From: Sinotaia quadrata
Lineage: Eukaryota > Mollusca > Gastropoda > Architaenioglossa > Viviparidae
Length of the DNA stretch: 64,000 nucleotides
NCBI GenBank assembly: GCA_028829895.1
Contig: CM054181.1
Span: 11,118,501 to 11,182,500, forward strand
Direction of reading: 5' to 3'
Position numbers and translations under genes: made by a program
Notes under the pieces: model-generated
Database searches by the model: none
What the model was told of the DNA's origin: nothing
What the model saw: the letters and a program-made list of their open reading frames with translations, nothing else
In this document: positions 33,633-45,399 of the stretch, piece by piece
Layout: each line of letters starts with the position of its first letter
Position numbering within the stretch: the stretch's first letter is position 1

Positions 33633-34448
33633 GTAACTTACATTAATTGTTGCATTATTTGCTACATTATTTATTACATTATGTGTTACATGATTGTTAC
33701 ATTATCTGTTCCATTATTATATTAATACACAGTTGAAACATAGTATAACAACTAACACAAACAAGGCAGTGAACGTGAGACTAGTAGTAAATGTTTGGAA
33801 GACAAAACACGCAAAACAAAAAAATAAATAAAGAAAATACACAATGATCGGAGACTGAAGAATATTAAAATCTTTTAGCAGTGTGTACATAGTTTTATGA
33901 CAGTTATTTTTACAATGACAGTGCATATAAATTGATAAGCTTTAGGTTCAGTTTATTCATACTATGTATAGTTAGGAGTGATTGAGAGAGAAAATGAAAG
34001 AGGTACTGAGTGAGAGAGAGTGAGAGAATTGACGGTGTCGTGCGTTTGTTGCATGTCGCTGGGGTGTGGGTGTTGAGGGGAGTATAGTTTAAATTAATTT
34101 AGAGATGTGTGCTGCTGTAAATTGATCTGACATCATTATATCAGTGTAACCCACAGCATCGTGCCTTTATCGGTCTTGTTATCAATGTCAGCGTCACTTC
34201 CGCCTTAACATAAATATAAAAGCAAGATTAAGCTGGCGTTCAAACATGCAGTGACGTTTCCGCACTGAATAATGATGCCTCCCTGGTAAAACTTTTGCCC
34301 TGCGTCGCTCCGACCGCCATGCAATGAACTGTACGAACCAATTCAGTCATTGAATAATTTATTTACGTGGGGGCGGCGTGAAGGGTGGACGTACATATTA
34401 TGCCCGTCTTTTATCGGTCAGTGAAGTCTGCTTATCTTTCTGTTTCAG

Positions 34449-34627
34449 TACCCATCTGGGCAGACATCTTGATCGTTGCGGGAGCACTGCTGATCTTATC
34501 ATGCTTGGTGTATTGCGTGTGTAAACGATGTTGTCGCAAGCGAAAGAAGAAGGAGGGAAAGAAAGGGCTGAAGAATGCCGTGGATCTCAAGAGCGTGCAG
34601 TTGCTAGGCAATTCTTACAAAGAGAAG
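34449..34627 (+). CDS. Syt1: Syt1 exon 2: membrane segment and linker start
   Basis: It follows an acceptor TCTTTCTGTTTCAG and encodes residues 54-113. The split codon gives Leu54. Then comes the transmembrane helix (PIWADILIVAGALLILSC, LVYCVC) and, at the cytosolic face, the cysteine and basic cluster CVCKRCCRKRKKKEGKKG. In Syt1 family members these cysteines are palmitoylated. The linker continues LKNAVDLKSVQLLGNSYKEK. It ends in phase 0 at GTCAGT. The intron ahead is 816 bp and the one after is 1,935 bp. Confidence 0.95.
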
Positions 34628-34879
34628 GTCAGTAGATTGGAGGCGTTTGGAGTTCTTTCCCCTTGTTTTCTCTCCCTCTCCCCTCGACCCTGTGGAAAAT
34701 CTTTTATGGCATTCCTTATTATTTTTTAATAAGGAAATGTATTAGCTACAATGCTTTTATTTTGGTTGTGTTTATTTTAGAATTACTATTATTGACTGTA
34801 TTATAAATAAATTGAATTTACATCGTAAGCCTAATTTTTTGTGTGCTATTAAATAGTTTAATACTTTACAACCTACATA

Positions 34880-35210
34880 GGCTTAAGATATGTCTTAAAT
34901 AGAATTATTCTTTATTGCAAATTAAACCTAATGATTTAAGATGCATCTCAGATGGGACTATTGTTTATTGCAAATTAAAACTAAAGACTTAAGATTTGTA
35001 TCAAATAGAATTATTGTTTGAAATTGTTGCAGATTAAGCCCAGTCTTCAGATGTGCATCAATATAGAGTTATTGTTTATTGCAAATAAAACTTCATGGCT
35101 TAAGAGAATAATAGAATTTATTGTTTATTGCAAAGCAAACCTATAGATTTAAGATTTAAACCTACAGTCTTCAGATGTTAGAATTATCATTTATTGCAAA
35201 TTCTGGGATT
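34880..35210. repeat. Degenerate ~56-bp repeat in Syt1 intron 2
   Basis: TTATTGTTTATTGCAAATTA, AAACCTA and TTAAGAT recur about six times with much drift. Confidence 0.75.
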
Positions 35211-35725
35211 AAGAAACTTTATGAAAAAATACATAACAATTTTTAAGTGTGTCTTTGGCCTTTGATAAGCATATATTCAGATTTACTTGCATATAATAGA
35301 AGAACAAGTGTGTGCATGCACACACTCACACACATAAATAAGTATTGCATGTGATATAGTTGCAAAATGTGTTGCCAATATTGTTGTAGCTTGGAACCTC
35401 AAATTTTGTATGAAAATGCATAAAAATCTTACACTGCTTAAGTAATGTTACTTATTTATGTACTATTCATATAACATTTTTTCCTTATAAAACTCATCTA
35501 AAGTTTGAAGTTATCTTTTATTTTTTAAATCTTGTACATATTTCAGATATCCAAGTTAATTTACTTCATGTAAACATTACAAATATTGATGTTATAATGT
35601 TAAAATAATACTTATTTCATGAAGTTTTTATAGATGTTTATTCTCTGTTTACTGGAAGTCTAAATAACATAAAAACATATGTCTGTTAACTTATTAAAAA
35701 TAATAATTTTGATGTTCACTTATGC

Positions 35726-36055
35726 AGCATTTATTAAATTTATTCACATCAAGAGTAAACAAAGCCTCACTTTCAAAAGTGGTCATATTTTCCACACCAC
35801 CGACATGCAGCATTATTAAATTAATTCACATTAAGAGTAAACAAAGCCTCACTTTCAAAAGTGGTCATATTTTCCACACCGCTGACATGCAGCATTATTA
35901 AATTTATTCACATCAAGAGTAAACAAAGCCTCACTTTCAAAAATGGTCATATTTCCAACACCACCGACATGCATTTATTAAATTTATTAACATCAAGAGT
36001 AAACAAAGCCTCACTTTCAAAAGTGGTCATATTTCCAACACCACTGACATGCTGC
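35726..36055. repeat. 80/82-bp tandem repeat, 4 copies, Syt1 intron 2
   Basis: GCCTCACTTTCAAAA recurs at 35764, 35846, 35928 and 36008. The unit also holds AAATTTATTCACATCAAGAG and CACCGACATGCAG. Copies are about 95% alike. Confidence 0.92.
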
Positions 36056-36560
36056 TTAAAAAATTTGATTGACATAGACTGGCAGAGACATAGATAAAGT
36101 GATTGACAAAAAGTAGCAGAAGATGAAAATGGGTGTAAAACCCTTTTTTTTCTTCTAATCATCAGATTAAATTATTTGTTTGGAGAATGTTTAACTACAT
36201 TGTAATATATAGTTTTACAAACTCCCAGGTGGAATGGCCAGCAATTTTTTTCTAGTGGAAACTATGTGCATTCTGATTGCAAAAGTTTTATTCTTTTATT
36301 TACCTTTGAAAAATATTTCAAAACGGACAAGCATTTACTTCTTGACAATATAATTTTAAATATTGATTATCCAAATTATAGAGTAGTTAAAAGTGTGTAT
36401 TTATTTTCTTTATGCAGTAATTAATTACCAGTATACACTGTATTTCATTTGCATTATCACATAATTTATGCAATGATGTTCAATCTGTCAAATTGTCCAT
36501 AGTCACTGTGTAATTCATCTTATTGTGCAATAATCAGAACTTCATTGAATTCTGTCCCAC

Positions 36561-36568
36561 AGGTGCAG
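36561..36568 (+). promoter_or_regulatory. Tandem 3' splice acceptor (AG-GTGCAG)
   Basis: Two AG acceptors 6 nt apart follow the same pyrimidine tract (TTCTGTCCCACAG). The spacing is a multiple of three, so both products stay in frame, with or without Val-Gln. The exact isoform ratio cannot be read from sequence. Confidence 0.75.
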
Positions 36569-36688
36569 CCAGACTTAGACGAGTTGCCAGTTAACATGGA
36601 GGACAATGAAGATGCAGAAAGCACAAAGTCAGAGGTCAAACTTGGAAAACTTCAGTTCTCCCTGGACTATGACTTCCAGAAAGGAGAG
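36563..36688 (+). CDS. Syt1: Syt1 exon 3: linker, optional VQ, start of C2A
   Basis: 42 codons, residues 114-155: VQPDLDELPVNMEDNEDAES, TKSEVKLGKLQFSLDYDF, QKGE. The last part is the first strand of C2A (KLGKLQFSLDYDF). The acceptor is doubled: AG at 36561-36562 and again at 36567-36568, separated by GTGCAG. Use of the second AG removes exactly Val114-Gln115 and keeps the frame. I recall the same two-residue (VQ) alternative in Aplysia synaptotagmin I, where the isoforms were reported to differ in control of release. The exon ends in phase 0 (GAG|GTTGGC). Confidence 0.95.
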
Positions 36689-37189
36689 GTTGGCTCTTAA
36701 TTTATTTTTATTTACATTTCTGATGTTTGCACTTTTCCGTTTAGATACTTTTCATATGCTGTTGATCCAAAAGAATTTAATGTTTTAGTTATTTGTCCAC
36801 AAGATAAGTTTGATAGTTAAAATAATGATATTATAGCAACAGAGTGTGATGGGGTGAGGTGTTATGTTGATGTTTTGGTACCTATGATTATTATTGAATT
36901 TGTACTGCAACAATTTTTAATGCCTAATTATTTACTGGTGGATGTCTTCAAAACACTTTATGCTAAAAGTTATTTTGTAGCCCATCAATTGCATTCTTAA
37001 TGACTTTTTATGCTTAAGGGTGATTTCATTAAAGACATTTACCTTTGATAATGGTACGTGTTGTACTTACAAGTGGCTGAATTTGATTTTTTCTTTTACT
37101 CATTGTTTTAATAAAGATTCTTAACTGTTACCTTCCAATTTGTCTGATTACTTTGGGGTTTTGTTATTATTGATGGGTTATTTGATTTA

Positions 37190-37700
37190 TACAGGGTCTT
37201 GTGATTAAATTTGTCATCGCTTTTGTGGAACTTTTCACTATAATTACAATTTTTATTGACTATTCATTATGGTTGCATCACATTTGTAGGGCTTTACATT
37301 ATCATTACAGTTGATGTATAAAATGTTTCACTATAATTACAATTTTTGTTGACTATTCGCTATGGTTACATCACATTTGTAAGGCTTTTACACTATCATT
37401 ATATAGCTGATGTATAAAACTTTTCACTATAATTACAATTTTTATCGACTATTCATTATGGTTACATCACATTTGTACACTATCATTATAGTTGATGTAT
37501 AAAACTTTTCACTATAATTACAATTTTTATTGACTATTCATTATGGTTACATCACATTTGTAAGGCTTTTACATTATCATTACATTTGATGTACAAAACT
37601 TTTAACTATAATTTCAGCATTTGTTAACTATTCACTATCGTTGCATCACATTTGTAAGGCTTTACATTATCATCACAGTTGATGTATACAACTTTTCATC
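37190..37700. repeat. ~84-97 bp tandem repeat, about 5 copies, Syt1 intron 3
   Basis: TTTTCACTATAATTACAATT recurs near 37232, 37325, 37421 and 37505, with a diverged copy near 37600. Each is followed by GACTATTCATTATGGTTACA and TCACATTTGTAAGGC. Confidence 0.88.
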
Positions 37701-38131
37701 TGAATACATCAGTTTGATAAAACATTTCCTTCTTGTTTTTTGCATAAAGAAACGTTTTTCATTGTTAGATGCATAAAACTTTTTCATGTGGATACATCAT
37801 TTTGATAACACCTCTCTTTTGTTATTTATTATATCATTTTTATAAGACTTATTATCTTTGTTACATTTTGTGCATTGTTTCTTGTAATATAATTTCCAGT
37901 TTAAAATTAATTGCATAATATAGTTTTCAATGATGAAAATTCATTGTTGATACATTCTATACTTTATTTATGGTCATCTTCATGTCATTGTATACTTCAT
38001 TTATAGTAATCTCGCTTCCTGCCATTGCATACTTCATTTATGGTCATTCATGTCATTTCATAGTAATAAATAATAAATAATAGTCATCTTCATTTTGCAT
38101 ACTTTATGGTCATCTTCTTGTCATTGCACAG

Positions 38132-38299
38132 TTGGCAGTAACTGTGATACAAGCAGCTGATCTACCAGGGATGGACATGAGTGGCACATCTGACCCCTAT
38201 GTCAAGGTCTACCTTCTGCCAGACAAAAAGAAAAAATATGAAACCAAGGTCCATCGCAAGACACTGAACCCAGTCTTCAATGAGACATTCACTTTCAAG
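38132..38299 (+). CDS. Syt1: Syt1 exon 4: C2A, first half
   Basis: 56 codons, residues 156-211, from [20 protein letters not shown] (Ca ligand D170) through [20 protein letters not shown] (ligand D176 and the C2A polybasic strand) to [16 protein letters not shown]. Acceptor CATTGCACAG, donor AAG|GTTTGT. Both introns are phase 0. The [11 protein letters not shown] and [10 protein letters not shown] strings are near-universal C2A signatures. Confidence 0.97.
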
Positions 38300-38749
38300 G
38301 TTTGTCTCCTTTCTGCAAGTGTTTTTGTGTGAATATTTAAGTGACACTCTTTTGCAAGTGGACATTTATATGTAAATCTCAGCGGATGTAATTACATAAT
38401 GTGTTTGTGAAACTTCTTAAATGTGTGTCAACTGCATATGAGTTGTTAAGTATTCAAGTGTCCCCAAGTCCTAATGTGTGCATGACAAATGCATTTGCAA
38501 ATTTTAAAACAAATTCATATTCATATTAAGGAATATCTAAATAGATCATAGTCCAGATATTTAATGGTGCATTGCAAACTATACTCATTCCTTCTTGCTT
38601 CAGAACAGAATCTGTTTCTTATATTAAATAGTTAATTCAATTCTAACAACAGTTTATATCCGTTTTGTCTTCTTTGATGAGAGATTTTAGCTTTGTTGCT
38701 GTCTTTTTGTTCATGTGTATGGGGAAATGGTTTTATTTTCTTTTTTCAG

Positions 38750-38923
38750 GCACCGTATGCAGAAATCGGCTCAAAGACTCTTACATTTGCTGTGTATGAT
38801 TTTGATCGTTTCTCCAAGCATGATCAAATTGGACAAGTCCAGGTTCCACTGAACTCCATTGATCTTGGCCGTGTCATTGAGGACTGGCGAGATCTCACTT
38901 CACCAGACAGTGAATCAGAAAAG
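38750..38923 (+). CDS. Syt1: Syt1 exon 5: C2A, second half
   Basis: 58 codons, residues 212-269: [58 protein letters not shown]. It carries the second calcium loop with D228, D230 and D236 ([10 protein letters not shown]), and finishes C2A. Acceptor TTTTCTTTTTTCAG, donor AAG|GTCTGA. All five C2A aspartates are present, so calcium binding by C2A is expected. Confidence 0.97.
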
Positions 38924-39093
38924 GTCTGATAAGCAAAACAATCAATCATATTTTAAATTTAATTAAATCAGTGCAAGTTACAGGGTGATCTGATTACTCT
39001 GCAACTGCTGTATTTAAATAGCCAGTTATAAAATACTGTCAGCATTATTAGGCAGAGAACAAAGTTGATAAGTGTGTTATTCAAATAGTGTTA

Positions 39094-39337
39094 TGATGCT
39101 AATGCCACCTAGTTAATGGTTATGATTATTATTAATTAATCATCCATAACTAATTATAAGTGATGAGAATCTTAATTTACGTTATTAATAATTCTCCAAA
39201 AGACACCACTCCTCTCTCTCACTTGGTGGATATGTGGAAGCTGTAAATGTTTTCTCTCTTCCACAACATTAAAGACAAACATTTACTGTCACAGTATTTC
39301 TGTAGAGGAAAACTTCTTACTAAAGGAGAAGACAAAT
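39094..39337 (+). mobile_element. Dispersed ~250-bp repeat, copy 2, in Syt1 intron 5
   Basis: Co-linear with 2746-3000: TGATGCTAATGCCACCTAGT, ATAAGTGATGAGAATCTTAA, TTTACGTTATTAATAATTCT, CTCTCTCTCACTTG, TGTAAATGTTTTCTCTCTTC and AAAGGAGAAGACAAAT. It occupies nearly half of the 544-bp intron between exons 5 and 6, ending 130 bp before the exon 6 acceptor. Confidence 0.75.
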
Positions 39338-39416
39338 GGCATTTGAAGGGTTATAAGATGTTCAAAGTGTTTTGTAAGTATGGCAAATTTACCTGAGCTT
39401 ATTTTCCCACTGGTGA

Positions 39417-39650
<234 letters not shown>

Positions 39651-40059
39651 TGAAAGTGATGAAACCTGGATATTGATGCCAGTCTTTGGTATGAGTTAAA
39701 GAAGTGGAGAGGAAAAATGAATTATGTGCATGCCAGTGTGAGAGACTGGAGTGGGAAAAATTGTTAAATTCTCTATAAGAAAGTCAGATGTGACTGATAC
39801 ACAATCACCTAACACAGTTGATGAAATCAATGGCTAAGACACATTAAGATAGTTTCAAAGATTAATATATCTCTGAGAATGGTGACAAAATATGTGTGTA
39901 AGGTCAGTGGTCTTTGACTGTTATGACAGTTTGATAAACAGTGCCTCAGACTGCTGATGAGAAGTGTTTATGAATTAGTATCCATAACATTAATAATAAA
40001 GTAATTGCATTAATTTTTGGTGAAAAATGTATTTGTGGAATGATGCATGTGAATGTAAT

Positions 40060-41290
40060 CACAAAATGTGCTTGGAAGAATAACTCTCAGCAGTGACAAA
40101 ATGTTTTGGGGAAAAGTAACTCTTAGGGATGACAAAGTGCGCTGGAAAGAGTAACTCTCTCAGCAAAGAAAAAATGTGCTGGGAATAGTAACTCTCTCAG
40201 TGATGACAGACTGTTCTGGGAAGAGTATCTGCCTCGTTGATGACAAATTTTGTATTGAACATTTACTCTGAGGGTGATACAAAATTATTGTTGGAATTGT
40301 ATGTTTGCCACTCATGACAGAGTATGTATGAACTGTGATATCTCTGACAGATCACCTGCTTGAAACAGTGATATGTACAGTAGTGATTGATAGTGATGAC
40401 ACAGTATAATCATTATATGAAATGCCTTTGACAATGATGACAAATAGTATAGGGTTATATATGATGATTATGACAAAGAACATGGTGACATGACTGTCAT
40501 TGGTGACAGATAAAATGCAGATGTATCTAATAACATGTGTGATGGTACTAGAGTGGTAGTTCAGTTCATAAGATGAATGATGATGACAAACAATGATTGT
40601 GAATGACAGCCACAGCAACAGAGACATAGGGATATTCATCATATAAAAATACATCTAATGTAAACAACTTTCTTTCTAAATATATAAACTGTTAATACAA
40701 TTAACAAGTACACCAAACAGCATATGCTGATAAAATTATATATTCTCGCACTGTACATTAGCTAACATGGGCACATATGGCCAAAAAGCAAACTTACTGA
40801 TCCCAAGCCAGAAATCTAGTCACCAATGCCAGAGGTCAGATTTCAGGGATGGGCTATGTAGGGGCAGGCCACAGTGAACATACAAAATATTACATTAAAC
40901 TCACTGGTGCTACACATGGAGACATGCTGACAGTGATAACAAATAAGATGGAGACTTTTCTGACATTAATGACAAATAATGTCAGTGTTGACAAATAATA
41001 CAGAAACATGTATGACATTGGTGACAAATTGCAGGGAGACATGTCTGACAATGGCAACAAATATGGAGACATGTCTGAAAATGGCAACAAATATCGTGGA
41101 GACATGTCTGACAATAGCAACAAATATCATGGAGATATGTCTGACAGTAGCAACAGATATCATGGCTGACAAATCATGAATGATAACACAAGGATGTGTC
41201 TAGCACATAACATGAAGACATAGAAATACATCTGACAATGGTGACAGTTAGCATGGAGGAATGGCTGACAGTGGTGATACCATCCACTAA
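40060..41290. repeat. Degenerate ~30-55 bp repeats, Syt1 intron 6
   Basis: In 40060-40330 phrases like GTGCTGGGAATAGTAACTCT and GATGACAAA recur. In 40910-41280 GACATGTCTGACAATGGCAA and CAACAAATAT recur at ~31 bp. Minus-strand frames of 68-100 codons over these are artefacts. Confidence 0.75.
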
Positions 41291-42009
41291 TCCATAAGAC
41301 AAAACAGCTAAGCTGATAAATTATTTATATGTGTATCTAATCAATGGTGACACGGAAAAGCAGTAATGCAAATTCTAAAACAATAAATTTTGTGTAGCTA
41401 CTGTTGGTATGGATACTCCCATAGTGCTTCGTTTATTTCAGGAATTAGTTTAGAATTAGGTTTAAGATTATGAATTAGTTAAGATTTTGTATAAACAATT
41501 TTTATTGTTTTATTTACAAGATAACTTAACACCATACTCATGTTTATAGGATGAACCAAATTTAATAATCAGTGGTGATAAATTGTTACCTGGTTTCACA
41601 AAAAGATACAGCCTACACTTGTTGTCTACTTTGGAAACCATTAAACATCATCTGTCTGCAGTAATTGCATTAAAAATATATTGCTTTGGCAAAATATTAA
41701 ACCTCTTCTCATTAGCTAGACTCACATTATAGGACATTCTGTGTTTTATGAATGCTTTAGAAAAAAATAGTAAGTTTTATTTTAAAAATTATTTAATTAA
41801 ATTATGTTTGAATTTATTCAATGAAATACACATTTTCTTTATTTGATTTAATGAGTTGTTTGTTTTGGAAGATTTTCCATTGAAAGTTTACTGAAATTAT
41901 TTGACTGAATAAGAGATTAGTTCAATAAATGTCCTTTTTTTCAGATATCAAGATTATTACCTTTTGCCTTTGAGTTCCAAATTATGCCAGAGAATATGGG
42001 AACTTAATT

Positions 42010-43340
42010 TACATACTCTGCACCAAGTGAAATTCAAAACATGTTTTTGCATAATTGTTTTTTTTTTTCAGGAACACAAGATCATAAATTATGTTTGGCA
42101 CACCAAGTGTAATTCAAAATATATTTATTCATAATTGTTCAGGAAAAAAGGACCTTAAATTGCTGTCTCCACACCAGCAGAAATTCAAATTTATTTATAC
42201 TTGTTGAGATGAAACCATGAATTGCTGTCTGCACATCCAAGAAATTCAGAACAAGATTTTGTATAATTTAAGAATACAGCACCTTAAAATACTTTCTATG
42301 TACCAATAATTTGAAATTCAGACATTTTTTCGTAATTGTTCAACAATACTGGACCTTACATACCCAGTGAAATTTAAACTACATTTTTTGGTAGTTGTTC
42401 AAAAATACAGCACCTTATGTTCCAAGTGAAATTCAAACCAGTTTTTTCATAATTCTTCAGCGATGCAGGACCTCACACCAGTGAAATTACAACTTTTTTT
42501 TTGTTTGTTATCGTTTAGGAATACTGCACCTTACTTTCCAAGTGAAAATCAAGCCATTTATTTTTGTAATTGTTTAGGAACATAGTATAGCACCTTACAT
42601 AACAAATGAAGATCAAGCCATGTATTTTTGCAATTGTTCAGAAATACAGCATCTTACATATCAAGATATATTCAAGCCATGTACTTTTGTTAATGTTCAG
42701 GAATACAGAACCTTACATACCAAGTGAAATTCAAGCAATGCATTTTATTATTGTTCAGAAATACTGCACCTTACACACCAAGTGAAATTCAAGCCATATA
42801 TATTTGTAATTGTTCAGAACACAGCACCTAACACACCAAGTGTAATTCAAGCCATGTGTTTTTGTAATTGTTCAGAAACACAGCACCTTACACACCAAGT
42901 GAAATTCAAGCCATATATTTTTGTAATTGTTCAGAAATACAACACCTTACACACCAAGTGAAATTCAAGCCATTTATTTTTGTTATTGTTCAGGAATACA
43001 GAACCTTACATACCAAGATAAATTTTAGCCATGTATTTTTGTAATTGTTCAGGAATACAGCACCTTACATACCAAGTGCAATTCAAACTACTTTTTTTTT
43101 GTAATTTTTCAGGAATACAGCACAATTCAAACTACATTTTTTTGTAATTGTTCAGGAATACAGTACAGCACCTCACATATCAAGTGAAATTCAAGCCATG
43201 TATTTTCCTAATTGTTCAGGAAATCCCCACCTTACATACCAAGTGAAATTCAAGCAATGTATTTTCCTAATTGTTCGGGAATGCATCATCTTAAAATAAT
43301 TTCTACATACCAAGTGGAAATAAAATCATGTTTTTTCATT
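42010..43340. repeat. ~58-bp tandem array (over 20 copies) before exon 7a
   Basis: The unit contains TTTTTGTAATTGTTCAGGAA, TACAGCACCTTACATACCAA and GTGAAATTCAAGCCATGTAT. About fourteen copies keep an AAT-plus-T-run followed by TTCAG, a good likeness of a 3' splice site. The array runs up to about 20-40 bp before the real acceptor of exon 7a. Copies are diverged (roughly 80-90% alike), with longer-drifted ones on the left. Confidence 0.92.
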
Positions 43341-43361
43341 ATTGTTGCTGTCTCTTATCAG

Positions 43362-43495
43362 ATCCATATGTGAAAATCGCACTGTACCAGGGCAGCAAAC
43401 GACTGAAGAAAAAGAAAACCACTATAAAGAAACGTACTCTCAACCCATACTTCAATGAGTCGTTTACTTTTGAAACACCCTTTGAGCAGATACAG
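43362..43495 (+). CDS. Syt1: Syt1 alternative exon 7a: C2B middle
   Basis: Two bases finishing Asp309 plus 44 codons (310-353): [44 protein letters not shown]. It is the same length and phase as exon 7b 701 bp downstream, and encodes the same C2B segment including the polybasic strand K324-K327. It differs from 7b at nine of 44 residues: 315, 317-320, 323, 333, 339 and 347. Acceptor GTTGCTGTCTCTTATCAG, donor CAG|GTATAA. Compared with vertebrate Syt1, 7a is the more divergent version (YQGS where most have MQNG or MLNG). Confidence 0.95.
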
Positions 43496-44196
43496 GTATA
43501 AGATGTATTGGGACACATAAGCGCCAGATTTATCCATCTTCCAGCTTTTCAAAAATATTTTGGCCTGCTCTTGTACTTTTTTTAAAATGTTGTTCTGCTT
43601 TTGGGTAGTTTGTTGTTATTCTATTTATTCTATTGAACTTTTCTAAACCTTTTTATGTGAAATGATTTTATAACTCGAAGTCTTTTTGTATCTTTCAGTT
43701 ATTCTTAATATTGTGAATTGCTGCCCTTACCATCAAACTTTTAACTACTTTGCACTCATTTATTTTTTTTCTTTTTGCTCTTTTGACACCTTGTACAAGT
43801 GTACCTCTAGTGAGCCTTTGCCAAATTGTCTTGGCCTCAGGGGCAATCACTTGTACCACATCAGAACACTTGGCACAAAGACAGCTGTGTGTTGATGTTT
43901 TAGTGCATAATCTGAATTACACAGTACTCAGGATGCATTTATCATTTTTATTTTTTTCTAATGCAAAACTAAAATAAGAGACAATGCTTTGCACAAAAAG
44001 GAGTCAAGGTTTTGGTAGAATTTGCAGTTATTCATTTTCATCAACTGCACCGATGTCATTTTGCTTTTTAAAAAGATTTTGTCACACACAGTTGATGGCT
44101 CTGGAAAAGGACTGTTTTACAAATAATTTTTTTCCTCCACTTTTCATTCTTTTATTTGTTTCTTGTTTTTCTTTTTGTCTCCCTTGTTTCCACTAG

Positions 44197-44330
44197 ATCC
44201 CTATGTAAAGATCTCTTTGATGCTAAATGGCAAGCGTGTTAAGAAGAAGAAGACTACCATCAAGAAATGCACGCTGAACCCGTACTATAACGAGTCGTTT
44301 ACGTTCGAAGTGCCGTTCGAACAAATACAG
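44197..44330 (+). CDS. Syt1: Syt1 alternative exon 7b: C2B middle
   Basis: Two bases finishing Asp309 plus 44 codons: [44 protein letters not shown]. It reads close to the canonical animal sequence ([24 protein letters not shown]). Acceptor CCCTTGTTTCCACTAG, donor CAG|GTACTG. If joined after exon 7a, its frame would shift and stop at TAA 44206-44208, so the two exons must be used one at a time. C. elegans snt-1 is an established precedent for A/B exons in this C2B segment. Which tissue uses which cannot be read here. Confidence 0.96.
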
Positions 44331-45399
44331 GTACTGATGCAATGTGTGTGTGTAGAATACATATGTATATGCTGCATTGCTAGAGTAGTGCTGCTGATAA
44401 TTTACATCCATAGACAGAGCTGTTATGTCAGGAATGGAGCCACCAGAACTAACTGCATATGTCTGCTAATGCACATGTCACTATGCATGCTAGTGTGTGT
44501 AAGTGTAAACTAACCAAGTCCACAGACTGTACACTCAAGCATACATCTGACTGCAGTATCTAAATGAATAGGAATTCATGAAGAAAACATGTTACAAGGG
44601 TCCTAAGACCTTGCTTAGCCTAAGGGCAGTTAACTCTTTTAGTCAGGTACCTTAGTTACTGCTGAATCATCTCTTGGTCAGATAAATAAAAAATATTTTT
44701 TCTCTCCACATCAGATGAAAAGTTTTACCATAAGAAATATTCAAAATAGGAATTGTCTTTGGAATTCATTTTTAGAGGAATCACTGGAAACCATTCATTA
44801 GGATTACTTCTTTGACAAATGAAGAAATTGACTAATAGGCAGGTTTGTATGGAACAAGTAGCACAAGAAGAGCAAAACTGTTGGTGCAAACAGAATACAG
44901 TTTTTATCATTTTCATTCCTTGGAAGCCAACAGAAGGAAGATTTCTAGACTCGAAAGACGTCATGTTTGCATCATGGCATCAGCTCAGTTACATCATGAC
45001 ACCTACTCATTCACTGCATGTTTTATGCCTTACTCATTTTCAACTTTGCTTCAGATCTACTCATTTGCAGCATGTTAGACATACTAATTTGAAATTAATC
45101 ATATGTTCTAGAAACATTTGTGTTATACAGGTCGACTGACAGAATTAAGTTTTAGAAGAGCATGCCTGTATTATGGAGTTAGTGGTCACAACTTAAGATG
45201 ACTGTTCATATTCATTTTTCTCATTTAATCTGTTCAAATATGTTATTCAAGCACTCAGATAATAAGCTGAATCTGTTTACATACATGATTAATGCACTCT
45301 AGATTAATCTGTTCACATACTTTGCTACATCACTTGAGATAGTACATTTAAATTTCATAAGTACACAATTCACTCCACTTAAACTAATTACACTATATT

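Noticed and set aside
43496..44196. A third alternative exon between 7a and 7b, or further copies in intron 7
   Set aside because: I looked for DPYVKI- and [13 protein letters not shown] coding in the intervening sequence and in 44331-50853 and saw none.
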